The notes beneath the pieces were generated by a model. That model made no database searches. It was given only the letters and a program-made list of their open reading frames with translations, and had not been told where the DNA came from. Of a DNA stretch of 64,000 nt, positions 36,859-46,546 are shown piece after piece. The stretch comes from Pseudomonas putida. Its GTDB lineage: Bacteria; Pseudomonadota; Gammaproteobacteria; Pseudomonadales; Pseudomonadaceae. Made by a program: the position numbers and the translations under genes. The stretch is taken from contig NZ_CP113097.1 in assembly GCF_026625125.1 (NCBI RefSeq), positions 62,001 to 126,000 on the forward strand, given 5' to 3'. The stretch's first letter is position 1, and every line of letters begins with the position of its first letter.

Positions 36859-38870
36859 GGCGGCTTCTCTTCTCAATCCAGGGGTGCGGGCTGTGGATAA
36901 CGTGCCTTGCGCTCGAGGTCGTCGAGATCGATGTGGTTGCGCATGTACTGTTGGCTGGCGTCCACCCGTGGTTGGTGGTCCCAGCTTTTCAGTGTGCCGA
37001 TTGCCAGCGCTTCGGCCACCAGGCGGCGGCGCCGCTGGCTGGCCAGCACTTGCTGGCGCAGGCTGGGGATATCCCAGCGCTGGTGTGCTTCATCGACAAA
37101 TGCCTGCAGCAGCGCCTGATGGTCCGGGCTGCCGGAGAGGTTCTCCCGCTCGTGCGGGTCGCGGCTCAGGTCATAGAGTAAACACGGGTCGTCTTCGCTG
37201 TACACGAACTTGTACGGGCCGCGGCGGATCATCATCAGGGGGCCGACGGTACCCTCGGCCATGTATTCGCCGATCACCTGGTCGTGGCCACCCTGCCCTT
37301 GCAAGTGGCCGAGCAGTGACTGCCCATCCAGATGCAGGCTTTTATCCACAGTACCGCCGGCAAGCTCGACCAGCGTCGGCAGCAGGTCGCAGGTCGATAC
37401 CGAGGCACTGACCCGGGCAGGGGCGAAGCGCTTGGGTGCGTAGACCAGCAGCGGCACCCGCGCCGACATCTCGAACCAGTGCATCTTGTACCAGAGCCCG
37501 CGCTCGCCGAGCATGTCGCCGTGATCGCCGGAGAAAACGACCAAGGTGTCGTCCGCCAGGTTGCACTCCTCCAGTGTCTGCAGAAGCAGGCCGATGTTGT
37601 CGTCGATGTAGCTGCAGGCGCCGAAGTAGGCGCGACGTGCATCGCGGATCTTTTCCACAGGCAGGGGCTTGTTCCACAGGTCATAGACCTTGAGCAGGCG
37701 CTGTGAGTGGGGATCGAGCTCGCTTTGGCCTAATTCGGCGCGTGGCATGGGGATCTCCACACCCTCGTAGCGATCCCAGTAGCGCTTGGGGATGGTGTAC
37801 GGGTCGTGGGGGTGAGTCATGGACACAGTCAGGCAGAACGGCCGACCATCGCTCTCGCGCACATGGTCGTAAAGGTACTGACGGGCCTTGAACACCACCT
37901 CTTCATCGAAATCCAACTGGTTGGTACGCACGCAGGGGCCGGCCTGCAATACCGAAGACATGTTGTGATACCAGCTTGGCCGCTCGTCCGGCGCGTCCCA
38001 ATTCACTGCCCAGCCGTAGTCGGCAGGGTAGATGTCGCTGGTCAAGCGCTCTTCGTAGCCGTGCAACTGGTCCGGGCCGCAGAAATGCATCTTGCCCGAC
38101 AGTGCGGTGCGGTAGCCAAGCCGGCGCAGGTAGTGGGCGTAGGTCGGGATATCGGCCGGGAAGTCGGCGGCGTTGTCGTAGGCGCCAATGCGGCTGGGCA
38201 GTTGGCCACTGACCAGGGTGAAGCGCGAGGGGGCGCACAGCGGGCTGTTGCAGTAGGCCGAATCGAACACCACCGCCTGATCGGCGAGCCGGCTCAGGTG
38301 GGGCATCTGGATCGGTGAGGGGCCATATATCGGCAAGATGGGGGCGGCCATCTGGTCGGCCATGATGAACAGGATATTCGGTCGCGTCATGGTTCGATTC
38401 CATCGTTGAAGGTTATGCGAACTGCTTGCCTATCAAGATGCGACTGTGGATAACATGGGTAAAGCCCATGACGGGCAATGACTGGGATTAGCTGCGCTTA
38501 TGTTTGACCACCTCGCTGACCTGTCACTCGACGCGCTGCGCGTGTTCGAGGCCGCTGCCCGCTTGCGGGGTTTCACGGCGGCGGCTTTGGAGCTGGGCAC
38601 TACCCAACCGGCGGTAAGCCAGCAGGTCAAACGACTGGAGGCTCAGCTGGGCACGCGCCTGTTTGACCGTATCTACCGCGGCATCGCGCTGACTGACGCC
38701 GGGCAGGTATTGTTCGAGCAGGTGCATCAAGCCCTGCAGGCCATGGATGACGGCGTTGCCCAAGCCAGCGGACGGGACCAGCGCGAAGTGTTGCAGGTGG
38801 CCACTGACTTCGCCTTCGCAGCGTTCTGGCTGATGCCTCGATTGCAGCGGTTCCACGAAGCTTATCCACA
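36065..38870. other. Dense cluster of six DnaA boxes in the betC region
   Basis: Perfect boxes at 36065-36073 (plus) and 36152-36160 (minus) in choX, 36892-36900 (minus) and 37342-37350 (plus) in betC, 38445-38453 (minus) between betC and the LysR gene, and 38862-38870 (plus) in the LysR gene. Orientations alternate. Confidence 0.65.
36873..38390 (-). CDS. betC: Choline sulfatase
   Basis: 505 residues. The sulfatase signature LCAPSRFTLVSGQ carries C52, the residue converted to formylglycine, followed by GKMHFCGPDQLHGYEERL. Metal ligands are in MADQ (residues 10-13) and FSGDHGDMLGERGLWYKMHWFE. The C-terminal segment (RRRLVAEALAIGTLKSWDHQPRVDASQQYMRNH) is characteristic of BetC. It hydrolyses choline-O-sulfate to choline and sulfate in the cytoplasm. 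It is divergent from its LysR regulator and upstream of choX. Confidence 0.94.
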   Translation of the reverse strand: MTRPNILFIMADQMAAPILPIYGPSPIQMPHLSRLADQAVVFDSAYCNSPLCAPSRFTLVSGQLPSRIGAYDNAADFPADIPTYAHYLRRLGYRTALSGKMHFCGPDQLHGYEERLTSDIYPADYGWAVNWDAPDERPSWYHNMSSVLQAGPCVRTNQLDFDEEVVFKARQYLYDHVRESDGRPFCLTVSMTHPHDPYTIPKRYWDRYEGVEIPMPRAELGQSELDPHSQRLLKVYDLWNKPLPVEKIRDARRAYFGACSYIDDNIGLLLQTLEECNLADDTLVVFSGDHGDMLGERGLWYKMHWFEMSARVPLLVYAPKRFAPARVSASVSTCDLLPTLVELAGGTVDKSLHLDGQSLLGHLQGQGGHDQVIGEYMAEGTVGPLMMIRRGPYKFVYSEDDPCLLYDLSRDPHERENLSGSPDHQALLQAFVDEAHQRWDIPSLRQQVLASQRRRRLVAEALAIGTLKSWDHQPRVDASQQYMRNHIDLDDLERKARYPQPAPLD

Positions 38871-39399
38871 GGTGGACGTGAGCCTGGTGACCGGTGAGCG
38901 CAGCCAGGGGATGTTACGGCCGGACATCGATGTGGCGGTGTTATTTGGTGATGGGCGGTTCCACCAGGGCGAAAGCCGATGGCTGTTCGATGAAGAAGTA
39001 TTCCCGGTCTGCAGCCCTCGGCTGACTCATGGCAAACCCTTGTCAGCTGTGGCTTTGCAACGATTGCCACTGCTTCATCTGCGTGGCGAGCAGGCCAGCC
39101 GCTGGTTCGACTGGGCCGGTGTGTTTCGTGGCTTTGGCGTTCAAAGCCCGCCGCCTCCAGGGCAGTTACGGTTCGATAACTACACGCTGTTGGTCCAGGC
39201 GGCAATTGCCGGACAAGGCGTGGCTATCGGCTGGCGGCATCTGGTCGATGGGCTGGTCGAGCAAGGGTTGTTGTGCCGGCCGCTGGAGGGTAGCTTGCGT
39301 TCGGCGCGGGGGTATTACGTGGTGCTGCCGCCGCGCAAGCGGCGTGGGGCGCTGATCGAGCGGTTTGTGGATTGGCTGGAAAGTGAGCGGACTCGGTGA
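38500..39399 (+). CDS. LysR-type regulator of choline-sulfate utilisation
   Basis: 299 residues, ATG 38500; ribosome site weak. N-terminal HTH (AARLRGFTAAALELGTTQPAVSQQVKRLEAQLGTRLF in residues 15-55) is of the GcvA-like LysR group. Position, divergent from betC, matches the choline-sulfate regulator annotated in many pseudomonads. It probably activates betC-choX in response to choline sulfate or choline. The 109-base shared control region has a DnaA box at 38445-38453. Confidence 0.85.
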   Translation: MFDHLADLSLDALRVFEAAARLRGFTAAALELGTTQPAVSQQVKRLEAQLGTRLFDRIYRGIALTDAGQVLFEQVHQALQAMDDGVAQASGRDQREVLQVATDFAFAAFWLMPRLQRFHEAYPQVDVSLVTGERSQGMLRPDIDVAVLFGDGRFHQGESRWLFDEEVFPVCSPRLTHGKPLSAVALQRLPLLHLRGEQASRWFDWAGVFRGFGVQSPPPPGQLRFDNYTLLVQAAIAGQGVAIGWRHLVDGLVEQGLLCRPLEGSLRSARGYYVVLPPRKRRGALIERFVDWLESERTR

Positions 39400-39404
39400 A
39401 TGAA

Positions 39405-39448
39405 TGGGGCTGCTGCGCAGCCCACCGCCGGCAAGCCAACGCCTACAG
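39405..39448. repeat. Single REP element
   Basis: A GGGGCTGCTGCGCAGCCC hairpin followed by ACCGCCGGCAAGCCAACGCC, one REP unit without an inverted partner, between convergent genes. Confidence 0.75.
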
Positions 39449-39497
39449 GCCCATGGCGTGGCTTGAGCTAGTGCGTTACCTGTAGGCCCCTGGCGGC

Positions 39498-40046
39498 TTA
39501 CGTCACGAAGTTCAGATGCTCGCCCCGATGCAGGTCCAGCTCGAGCATGTCGGCCATCCCCGCCGCCATTCGCTCCAGGTCCATCAGTGGCTGTGGCGCA
39601 TTGATCAACGTCCAGTGCAAAGGGCTGCGTTGCAGTGCATCTACAACCTGGTCCACACACTCACGTTCTTCTTCGGTGTACTTGCCCGGCGCGTCCAGCA
39701 CATCGAAATCGCCCACCAGCAGCACCCGGCGTATAGTCGTGCGAGAAAGGCCGGCGACCAACGCTTCGCTCATCCGCCCTTGCGCGGCAAGGTCACCGGA
39801 TGCCAGCGCCGACAGCAGGGCAATCACCGCCGAGCCCCCCGCTGCGCCCTGCTCCGCCTGGTCGGCATCACCCAGCCCGCCTATCTTGAAATGCAGGCCC
39901 GGGCGCGGAGCATGGCGGTTGAGGTCATCGACCACGGCAGTGACTTCATGCTGACGTGACAGCAACTCGACCATCAGGGCACTGCCCAGGCGGCTTTCAG
40001 CCCCGAACAGCACCAGCTTGAACACTGGGGTTTCGGCATTTTTCAC
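39498..40046 (-). CDS. NAD(P)-binding Rossmann-like protein, short
   Basis: 182 residues. The start KLVLFGAESRLGSALMVELLSRQHEVTAVV is a Rossmann nucleotide-binding turn of the NmrA/YwnB type, but the glycine pattern is altered (GAESRLG). The segment RRVLLVGDFDVLDAPGKYTEEE and SPLHWTLINAPQPL follow the extended-dehydrogenase plan, while the usual catalytic Tyr-x3-Lys is not obvious. It may be a non-catalytic sensor. No partner gene is evident. Confidence 0.65.
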   Translation of the reverse strand: MKNAETPVFKLVLFGAESRLGSALMVELLSRQHEVTAVVDDLNRHAPRPGLHFKIGGLGDADQAEQGAAGGSAVIALLSALASGDLAAQGRMSEALVAGLSRTTIRRVLLVGDFDVLDAPGKYTEEERECVDQVVDALQRSPLHWTLINAPQPLMDLERMAAGMADMLELDLHRGEHLNFVT

Positions 40047-40099
40047 TGCATCGCTCCCTTCGCAGGTGGGTGATGGTTTGACCGCAATCAGGAGACATC

Positions 40100-40432
40100 G
40101 TGCAAAGGATCAAGGGCTATCACGCCCACGTTTATTACGACGCATCGACTATCGAGCAGGCTCGTGCGCTGTGCGAGGAGGCGGCGCGGCTGTTTCCCGT
40201 GACCATGGGGCGCATGCACGAGAAGCCGGTAGGGCCGCACCCGGACTGGAGCTGCCAGCTGGCGTTCGAGCCGCAGGTGTTGGCGGTGGTGTTGCCGTGG
40301 TTGGCGCTGTATCGCAAGGGGTTGGTGGTGTTTCTGCATCCGCTGACCGGGGATGAGCTGGCAGATCACCGTGATCATGCGATCTGGATGGGGGCTTTGC
40401 GACCTTTGAAGTTATCGGTTTTTGGCGGTTAG
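40100..40432 (+). CDS. DOPA 4,5-dioxygenase family protein
   Basis: 110 residues from GTG 40100 with AGGAG upstream. Two histidine motifs match the family: GYHAHVYYD near residue 6-14 and VFLHPLTGDELADHRDHAIWMG near the end, plus MGRMHEKPVGPHPDW in between. In plants and fungi relatives cleave the catechol ring of DOPA; bacterial members are usually unassigned. It is divergent from the Rossmann-like gene. Confidence 0.82.
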   Translation: MQRIKGYHAHVYYDASTIEQARALCEEAARLFPVTMGRMHEKPVGPHPDWSCQLAFEPQVLAVVLPWLALYRKGLVVFLHPLTGDELADHRDHAIWMGALRPLKLSVFGG

Positions 40433-40441
40433 CGATGTGTC

Positions 40442-40473
40442 GGCTTCTTCGCGGACAGACCCGCGAAGAAGCC
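40442..40473. terminator. Palindrome between convergent genes
   Basis: GGCTTCTTCGCGG and CCGCGAAGAAGCC pair perfectly over 13 bases around ACAGAC. No T-run follows on the plus strand. It lies between the dioxygenase-family gene and trpA and probably acts as a bidirectional terminator or a type-2 REP. Confidence 0.6.
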
Positions 40474-40480
40474 ACTGGGA

Positions 40481-41290
40481 TCAGTGTCGGGCGCCGCGCA
40501 CACCTTCAGCCAGCGCAGAGCACAGGCTCAGCACATCGGCAACAGCCTGATCGGCATCTTTGGCCTGCGCGATCTTGTCGACCAGCGCCGACCCTACCAC
40601 CACACCATCAGCCAGGCGCGCGATCGCTGCGGCCTGCTCTGGTGTACGAATGCCGAAGCCAACGCTGATCGGCAGGTCAGTGTGCCGACGCAGACGGGCG
40701 ATGGCTTCGGTGACGTGCTCGGTGGTTGCCGAGCCGGCGCCGGTCACACCGGCCACTGATACGTAATAGACGAACCCGGAGCTGCGCTCCAGCACTCGTG
40801 GCAGGCGCGCATCGTCGGTGGTCGGGGTGGTCAGGCGAATGAAGTCGATGCCAGCGGCCTGGGCCGGCGTCGCGAGCTCGGCATCGTGCTCCGGCGGCAG
40901 GTCGACGATGATCAGGCCATCGACGCCTGCTTCTTTGGCTTGTGCAACGAACTGTTCTACACCAAAGCGGTGGATCGGGTTGTAGTACCCCATCAGCACG
41001 ATCGGTGTGGCCTGGTTGTCGACGCGGAATTCACGCACCATCTTCAGCGTCTTGGCCAGGTTCTGGCCTGCTTCCAGCGCACGCAGCGTGGCCAGCTGAA
41101 TGGCGACGCCATCGGCCATCGGGTCGGTGAACGGCATGCCCAGTTCGATCACATCGGCGCCGGCCGCCGGCAGGCCCTTGAGGATCTGCAGCGAGGCATC
41201 GTAGCCAGGGTCGCCGGCGGTGACGAAGGTGACCAGTGCAGAGCGGCCTTCGGCTTTCAGCTCGGCAAAGCGTTGTTCAAGACGGCTCAT
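40481..41290 (-). CDS. trpA: Tryptophan synthase alpha subunit
   Basis: 269 residues. [40 protein letters not shown] (catalytic glutamate and aspartate region), and [14 protein letters not shown] plus [14 protein letters not shown] mark the TIM-barrel active site. It splits indole-3-glycerol phosphate into indole, which passes to TrpB. Its ATG overlaps the trpB stop by four bases. Confidence 0.97.
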   Translation of the reverse strand: MSRLEQRFAELKAEGRSALVTFVTAGDPGYDASLQILKGLPAAGADVIELGMPFTDPMADGVAIQLATLRALEAGQNLAKTLKMVREFRVDNQATPIVLMGYYNPIHRFGVEQFVAQAKEAGVDGLIIVDLPPEHDAELATPAQAAGIDFIRLTTPTTDDARLPRVLERSSGFVYYVSVAGVTGAGSATTEHVTEAIARLRRHTDLPISVGFGIRTPEQAAAIARLADGVVVGSALVDKIAQAKDADQAVADVLSLCSALAEGVRGARH

Positions 41291-42504
41291 GCCTGTTTCT
41301 CCTGGGCGGCCATGTGGTTCATCACGGTTTGCATGTCTTTGTCGCCACGGCCTGACAGGCAGATGACCATCAGGTGATCCTTGGGCAGGCTCGGCGCGCG
41401 CTTGATCGCTTCGGCCAGGGCGTGCGAGCTTTCCAGGGCCGGGATGATGCCTTCCAGGCGGCAGGTAGCGTGGAACGCGTCGAGGGCCTCATCGTCAGTG
41501 ATGCTGACGTACTCCACACGCTTCACTTCATGCAGGTAGGCATGTTCCGGGCCGATGCCTGGGTAGTCGAGGCCGGCCGAGATCGAGTGCGCGTCAGTGA
41601 TCTGGCCGTCATCGTCCTGCAGCAGGTAGGTACGGTTGCCGTGCAGCACGCCGGGTACGCCGCCGTTGAGGCTGGCCGCATGCTTGTCGGTATCCACGCC
41701 ATGGCCGCCGGCTTCCACGCCAATGATCTTGACGCTCTGTTCTTCGAGGAATTCGTGGAACAGGCCCATGGCATTGGAGCCACCGCCAACACAGGCAATC
41801 AGGCTGTCGGGCAGGCGGCCTTCCTTCTCTTGCAACTGGGCGCGGGTCTCTTTGCCGATGATCGACTGGAAGTCGCGGACCATTGCCGGGTACGGGTGTG
41901 GGCCGGCCACGGTACCGATCAGGTAGAAGGTGTCGTCGACGTTGGTGACCCAGTCGCGCAGGGCTTCGTTCATGGCGTCTTTGAGTGTGCCAGTGCCCGC
42001 TGTAACCGGGACGATCTCGGCGCCCAGCAGCTTCATGCGGAACACGTTGGCCTGCTGGCGCTCGATGTCGGTGGCGCCCATGTAGATTACGCAGGGCAGC
42101 CCGAAGCGTGCAGCGACGGTGGCAGTGGCCACGCCGTGCATGCCGGCGCCGGTTTCAGCGATCAGGCGTTTTTTGCCCATGCGCTTGGCCAGCAGCACTT
42201 GGCCGATGCAGTTGTTTACCTTGTGCGCGCCGGTGTGGTTGAGCTCTTCACGTTTGAAGAAAATCTTTGCGCCGCCGCAATGCTCGGTCAGGCGCTCGGC
42301 GAAATACAGCGGGTTGGGGCGGCCGATGTAGTCGCGCTGGAAGTAGGCCAGTTCTTCGAGGAACTTCGGGTCGGCCTTGGCGGCTTCATACTCGCGGGCC
42401 AGATCCAGCACCAGCGGCATCAGGGTTTCGGCCACGTAGCGGCCACCGAACGAGCCGAACAGGCCGTTGGCGTCGGGGCCGGGGCGGTATTGGGACTGGG
42501 TCAT
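41287..42504 (-). CDS. trpB: Tryptophan synthase beta subunit
   Basis: 405 residues. The PLP lysine is in [16 protein letters not shown], the tunnel and phosphate region in [20 protein letters not shown] and [15 protein letters not shown], and [16 protein letters not shown] is the TrpB1-type signature. It joins indole and serine to tryptophan. First gene of trpBA and divergent from trpI, the arrangement known in Pseudomonas, where TrpI activates trpBA in the presence of indoleglycerol phosphate. Confidence 0.97.
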   Translation of the reverse strand: MTQSQYRPGPDANGLFGSFGGRYVAETLMPLVLDLAREYEAAKADPKFLEELAYFQRDYIGRPNPLYFAERLTEHCGGAKIFFKREELNHTGAHKVNNCIGQVLLAKRMGKKRLIAETGAGMHGVATATVAARFGLPCVIYMGATDIERQQANVFRMKLLGAEIVPVTAGTGTLKDAMNEALRDWVTNVDDTFYLIGTVAGPHPYPAMVRDFQSIIGKETRAQLQEKEGRLPDSLIACVGGGSNAMGLFHEFLEEQSVKIIGVEAGGHGVDTDKHAASLNGGVPGVLHGNRTYLLQDDDGQITDAHSISAGLDYPGIGPEHAYLHEVKRVEYVSITDDEALDAFHATCRLEGIIPALESSHALAEAIKRAPSLPKDHLMVICLSGRGDKDMQTVMNHMAAQEKQA

Positions 42505-42614
42505 GGGGCGCTCCAGGGCGTAATGAATGAGTGATGGGCTTTACTCTAACCACGGCAAGCCCGGCTGAAAACCGATAAGATTGCGTAAACCTGTCAGGAA
42601 AACTCACACGTCAA

Positions 42615-43511
42615 ATGGCCCACGACCTCCCTCCCCTCAACGCCCTGCGGGCCTTCGAATGCACCGCCAGGCTCAATAGCGTCAGCCAGGCTGCCGAGGC
42701 ACTGCATGTCACTCATGGTGCTGTGAGCCGGCAGATCAAGGTGCTGGAGGAGCACTTGGGCGTGGCCTTGTTCGTCAAGGACGGCCGCGGCATCAAACTC
42801 ACAGATGCCGGGGTCAGGCTACGTGATGCCAGTGGCGAAGCGTTCGACAGGCTGCGCAGCGTATGCGGCGAACTCAGCCGGGATGTCAGCGAGGCACCGT
42901 TCGTGCTGGGGTGCTCGGGAAGCCTGCTGGCGCGATGGTTCATTCCCCGGCTTGGGCGCCTGAACGCGGACCTGCCAGAGTTGCGCCTGCACCTGTCAGC
43001 GGGCGAAGGCGACCTTGACCCGCGCCGGCCGGGGCTCGATGCGCTGCTGGTGTATGCCGAACCCCCTTGGCCTGTGGATATGCAGGTACATGTCCTGGCC
43101 GAGGAGCGTATCGGGCCGGTGCTGAGCCCACTCTTTACCGGTTTCGAGCGGTTACGCAGTGCACCCGCTGTAGCGCTGCTGGACGAAGCCTTGTTGCATA
43201 CCACCTCACGCCCGCAGGCGTGGCCGACCTGGGCCGAACAACAGGGGTTGGATCGGGCTGCGTTGCAGTATGGGCAGGCCTTCGAGCACTTGTATTACCT
43301 GCTGGAAGCGGCTGTGGCAGGGCTTGGCGTGGCTATCGCACCGCAGCCGTTAGTGGCGGATGACTTGCGTGCAGGGCGGCTCAGTGCACCGTGGGGCTTT
43401 TCCCCTACAGCAGCGGCACTGGCGCTGTGGGTGCCGCGGCGCGCCGCAGACGGGCGCGCCGAGCAACTGGCGCAGTGGCTGCGCCGTGAACTGGAGCGGC
43501 AGGCAGGTTAG
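42615..43511 (+). CDS. trpI: LysR-type activator of trpBA
   Basis: 298 residues starting [49 protein letters not shown], a clear LysR HTH. It lies 110 bases from trpB on the other strand, the position of trpI in P. aeruginosa and P. putida. The shared region 42505-42614 should contain the TrpI sites; two stretches with the LysR T-N11-A pattern could be found but none is obviously symmetrical. Confidence 0.9.
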   Translation: MAHDLPPLNALRAFECTARLNSVSQAAEALHVTHGAVSRQIKVLEEHLGVALFVKDGRGIKLTDAGVRLRDASGEAFDRLRSVCGELSRDVSEAPFVLGCSGSLLARWFIPRLGRLNADLPELRLHLSAGEGDLDPRRPGLDALLVYAEPPWPVDMQVHVLAEERIGPVLSPLFTGFERLRSAPAVALLDEALLHTTSRPQAWPTWAEQQGLDRAALQYGQAFEHLYYLLEAAVAGLGVAIAPQPLVADDLRAGRLSAPWGFSPTAAALALWVPRRAADGRAEQLAQWLRRELERQAG

Positions 43512-43831
43512 TTGCGGCGGTACAGCAGGTAGGCCGCGAGCAGGCCGAGCGCGCCGATGGCTACACCAGCAGTGGTCACCGGGTGCTCTTGAGCGTAGTC
43601 ACGGGTGGCGATACCGGTCTGGCGGGTGCGGGTTTTCACTTCCTCGTAAGCATCGCTAAGCAGGCTGCGCGAGTGCTTCAATGCGCTTTCGGCGTTGCTG
43701 CGGATTGCCTTCACGGACTTCTGTGACTCCTCCGAGGCATCATGTTTGAGGCTCTCCAGACTCTTCAGGAGGCTTTCGATCTCCGCTTCCATGCTTTCCA
43801 GGGATGTTTTACGCAGCGAATTGCGGTGCAT
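43508..43831 (-). CDS. DUF883/ElaB-YqjD family membrane protein
   Basis: Start at ATG 43831 ([10 protein letters not shown]) with AAGGAG seven bases upstream; the longer frame is not supported. 107 residues: a coiled-coil region rich in charged residues and Ser ([31 protein letters not shown]), then [29 protein letters not shown], a single C-terminal membrane helix with the GxxxG-like glycine pattern. Relatives in E. coli bind ribosomes at the membrane in stationary phase. Overlaps the trpI 3' end by four bases. Confidence 0.85.
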   Translation of the reverse strand: MHRNSLRKTSLESMEAEIESLLKSLESLKHDASEESQKSVKAIRSNAESALKHSRSLLSDAYEEVKTRTRQTGIATRDYAQEHPVTTAGVAIGALGLLAAYLLYRRN

Positions 43832-43980
43832 GGTGACTCTCCTTTGCAGTATGGACTGTATGGATTGCGACTGCGCCCCGCGGCGAAAGTGCGATCGAAC
43901 TTTCGCCAAGGCTGACGGCTCGCAGGTAAACCAGGCCTGCGCTGCTAGGCTCAATTCACTGTCACCCACGGAGAGCGCTC

Positions 43981-44196
43981 ATGACCGATCATCACACTTA
44001 CAAGAAGATCGAGCTGGTAGGTTCATCGACCACCAGCATCGAAGACGCCATCAACAATGCGTTGGCCGAAGCGGCCAAGAGCATCAAGCATCTGGAATGG
44101 TTCGAAGTGATCGACACCCGCGGCCACATCGAAGGCAACAAGGTGGCGCACTTTCAGGTCACGCTCAAAGTGGGCTTCCGCATCGCCAATAGTTGA
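43981..44196 (+). CDS. Dodecin (flavin-binding)
   Basis: 71 residues: [64 protein letters not shown], with the tryptophan (LEWFEV) that stacks on flavin. Dodecins form dodecamers storing flavin. GGAG-like site upstream. A single-gene unit, ending in a hairpin at 44243-44266. Confidence 0.93.
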   Translation: MTDHHTYKKIELVGSSTTSIEDAINNALAEAAKSIKHLEWFEVIDTRGHIEGNKVAHFQVTLKVGFRIANS

Positions 44197-44242
44197 AACA
44201 GTGGCGGGCTGGCTAAGGCCGGCGTGATAGCGTTATACAGAC

Positions 44243-44266
44243 AAGGGCGCCTTTGCCGGCGCCCTT
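44243..44266 (+). terminator. Hairpin after dodecin
   Basis: AAGGGCGCC and GGCGCCCTT pair around TTTGCC, with few T after it. Because the DUF1161 gene starts 33 bases downstream, it could also act as a leader hairpin for that gene. Confidence 0.6.
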
Positions 44267-44298
44267 TGCCATTTTCATCTGCACAAGGAAAGCGAGTG

Positions 44299-44520
44299 AT
44301 GAAGAAACTGATTCTGGCGGTGGGCCTGATGACGCTGGCGGGTGGCGCGCTGGCGGCGGGCAAGCCTTGCGAGGAGCTCAAGGCGGAGATTGCCGCGAAG
44401 CTGGATGCCAAGGGTGTGGAAGGTTACACACTGGAGATCGTCAGCAAGGGCGACCCTGCGGGCAAGGTGGTGGGGAGCTGTGAGGGTAGCACCAAGGAAA
44501 TTGTCTACCGGCGTGGTTGA
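44299..44520 (+). CDS. DUF1161 periplasmic protein, copy 1
   Basis: 73 residues from ATG 44299 with AAGGA upstream. Signal peptide MKKLILAVGLMTLAGGALAAG, then KPCEELKAEIAAKLDAKGVEGYTLEIV, VVGSCEGSTKEIVYRRG: two cysteines that could form a disulfide. Function unknown. A second copy lies at 46276-46506. Confidence 0.85.
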   Translation: MKKLILAVGLMTLAGGALAAGKPCEELKAEIAAKLDAKGVEGYTLEIVSKGDPAGKVVGSCEGSTKEIVYRRG

Positions 44521-44525
44521 ACGCT

Positions 44526-44615
44526 GGCCTAGCCGCCAGCAAGCCGGCCCCACAGCGTTGCCAACACCTCGCGGCTTTGGCGTGTGCTGTGGGCGCCGGT
44601 TAGCCGGCGATTTGG
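44526..44615. repeat. REP pair (BIME), diverged
   Basis: AGCCGCCAGCAAGCCGGCCC (44531-44550) and GCGCCGGTTAGCCGGCGATT (44593-44612) in inverted orientation between convergent genes. Confidence 0.65.
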
Positions 44616-44617
44616 GA

Positions 44618-45622
44618 TTACTCAGACCTCAAGGCTTGCGCCAACAATTCATACGACCTGATCCGGTCCTCATGCTCGTACAGGTCGCAGGTAAAGATCA
44701 GCTCATCCGCCCCGGTCTGCTCCAGTAGCACCTCGACCTTGGCCCTTACTTTCTGCGGGCTGCCGATCATCGCCAAGCCCAGGAAGCTACCCACCGCATC
44801 CCGCTCGTGCGGTAACCACAAGCCATCCATGCTCGGCACGGGCTTGCGCTGCATCAGGCTCTGGCCGCGTATCAAGGCAAGAATGCGCTGGTACACCGAG
44901 GTGGCCAGGAATTCGGCCTTGTCGTCGGTTTCGGCCACCACCATCGGAATGCCCAACATGACGTAGGGCTTGTCCAGCGTGGTAGAGGGTTTGAAATGGT
45001 CGCGGTAGATACGGATCGCCTCATGCATGTAGCGCGGCGCGAAGTGCGAGGCGAAGGCGTAGGGCATGCCGCGCATGCCGGCCAGCTGTGCGCTGAACAG
45101 GCTGGAGCCGAGCAGCCACATCGGCACCTCGGTGTCGTGCCCAGGGACGGCGATCACTTTTTGATCATCTGTGCGCGGGCCAAGGTAGCGCGACAATTCT
45201 TCGACATCGTCCGGGAAATCATCGGCGCTGCCCGAACGCTCGCGACGCAGGGCGCGTGCGGTCATCTGGTCGGAGCCCGGCGCACGGCCCAGCCCAAGGT
45301 CGATACGCCCTGGATAAAGGCTGGCCAACGTGCCGAACTGTTCGGCGATGACCAAGGGGGCATGGTTGGGCAGCATGACGCCACCGGAGCCGACACGGAT
45401 GGTTGAAGTGCCCCCCGCCAAGTAGCCGATCAGTACGGAGGTCGCGGAGCTGGCGATGCCGTCCATGTTGTGGTGTTCAGCGACCCAGAAACGGTTATAG
45501 CCGAACCGCTCGACGTGCTGCGCCAGGTCCAGCGAATTGCGCAACGCTTGTGCAGGGCCCGAGTCGGCCCGCACAGGCACCAGATCGAGGGTGGAAATTT
45601 TCAGGTCACGCAGCTGCGTCAT
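44618..45622 (-). CDS. LLM-class flavin-dependent oxidoreductase (luciferase-like)
   Basis: 334 residues of the bacterial luciferase-like fold: [72 protein letters not shown] and [23 protein letters not shown], the YhbW-like group. Uses FMNH2 or F420-like flavin; substrate unknown. It is divergent from the OsmC gene. Confidence 0.87.
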   Translation of the reverse strand: MTQLRDLKISTLDLVPVRADSGPAQALRNSLDLAQHVERFGYNRFWVAEHHNMDGIASSATSVLIGYLAGGTSTIRVGSGGVMLPNHAPLVIAEQFGTLASLYPGRIDLGLGRAPGSDQMTARALRRERSGSADDFPDDVEELSRYLGPRTDDQKVIAVPGHDTEVPMWLLGSSLFSAQLAGMRGMPYAFASHFAPRYMHEAIRIYRDHFKPSTTLDKPYVMLGIPMVVAETDDKAEFLATSVYQRILALIRGQSLMQRKPVPSMDGLWLPHERDAVGSFLGLAMIGSPQKVRAKVEVLLEQTGADELIFTCDLYEHEDRIRSYELLAQALRSE

Positions 45623-45776
45623 TCGAGCCTCCGCAAAAGTGATTGGCCGAAGGCCTTTCTAACTCTGTATGGGCACATTCGGAAGATTCAATGCTTGCGG
45701 TGCGATTGATCTGAACTTGCCGAAGGTGGGTGGCCTCTGAACCCATAGATACGTAACCGAGTGACCAGGAGGCATC

Positions 45777-46202
45777 ATGAAAAAGACTGCATCGGCGATC
45801 TGGCAAGGTGGCCTGAAGGACGGCAAAGGCGTTATTTCGACTGAAAGCGGCGCCTTGAAGCAGAACCCTTATGGTTTCAACACCCGCTTCGAGGGCTCGC
45901 CCGGCACCAACCCAGAGGAGTTGATCGGCGCGGCTCATGCTGGCTGCTTCTCGATGGCGCTGTCGATGATGCTTGGCGAGGCGGGCCTGACCCCAGACCG
46001 TATCGATACGATCGCTGAGGTGACCTTGGACAAACAGCCCGACGGCTTTGCCATCACTGCTGTGCACCTGGTCCTCAAGGCCAAGGTGCCTGGTGCGAGC
46101 GAAGCCCAGTTCCTTGAGATTGCCAACAAGGCCAAAGCTGGCTGCCCGGTGTCCAAGGTGTTGAACGCGAAGATCAGCCTGGACGCCAGCTTGGTGGGCT
46201 AA
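45777..46202 (+). CDS. OsmC-family peroxiredoxin
   Basis: 141 residues with AGGAG upstream. The two redox cysteines are in HAGCFSMALSMML and KAGCPVSKVLNA, and R at TRFEG completes the active site. OsmC reduces organic hydroperoxides. NPYGFNTRFEGSPGTNPEELIG identifies OsmC and not Ohr. Confidence 0.92.
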   Translation: MKKTASAIWQGGLKDGKGVISTESGALKQNPYGFNTRFEGSPGTNPEELIGAAHAGCFSMALSMMLGEAGLTPDRIDTIAEVTLDKQPDGFAITAVHLVLKAKVPGASEAQFLEIANKAKAGCPVSKVLNAKISLDASLVG

Positions 46203-46275
46203 GCGGCGCAACCGCTTCGGTTTGCTGTAGTCTAAACAGCACCGGCAGCCCAGCTGTCTAACCAGGAGCAGTGCC

Positions 46276-46506
46276 ATGAAACGCGTCGTAAGCGCCGTGT
46301 TGGCGTCTCTGCTAGCCACTTCTGCCTCGGCGGCGGTCAAGCCGTGCGAGGAACTGAAGGCCGAGATCGAAGCCAAGATCCAGGCTCAGGGTGTGCCGTC
46401 GTACACGCTGGAGATCGTGCCCAATGCTGAGGTCAAGGATCAGAATATGATCGTCGGCAGCTGTGACGGCGGGACCAAAAAGATCATTTATCAGAAGAAC
46501 GGATGA
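46276..46506 (+). CDS. DUF1161 periplasmic protein, copy 2
   Basis: 76 residues. Signal peptide MKRVVSAVLASLLATSASAA, then KPCEELKAEIEAKIQAQGVPSYTLEIV and VGSCDGGTKKIIYQKNG. It is a paralogue of the protein at 44299-44520 (same CEELKAEI and GSC spacing). Followed by a terminator-like stem. Confidence 0.85.
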   Translation: MKRVVSAVLASLLATSASAAVKPCEELKAEIEAKIQAQGVPSYTLEIVPNAEVKDQNMIVGSCDGGTKKIIYQKNG

Positions 46507-46516
46507 TCACCGATGG

Positions 46517-46546
46517 AAACCGGGGCTGGACAGCAGCCCCGGGTTT
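46517..46546. terminator. Bidirectional terminator-like stem
   Basis: AAACCGGGGCTG and CAGCCCCGGGTTT pair with one bulge around GACAG, between the convergent DUF1161 gene and the lipoprotein gene; it overlaps the last lipoprotein codon. Confidence 0.7.
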
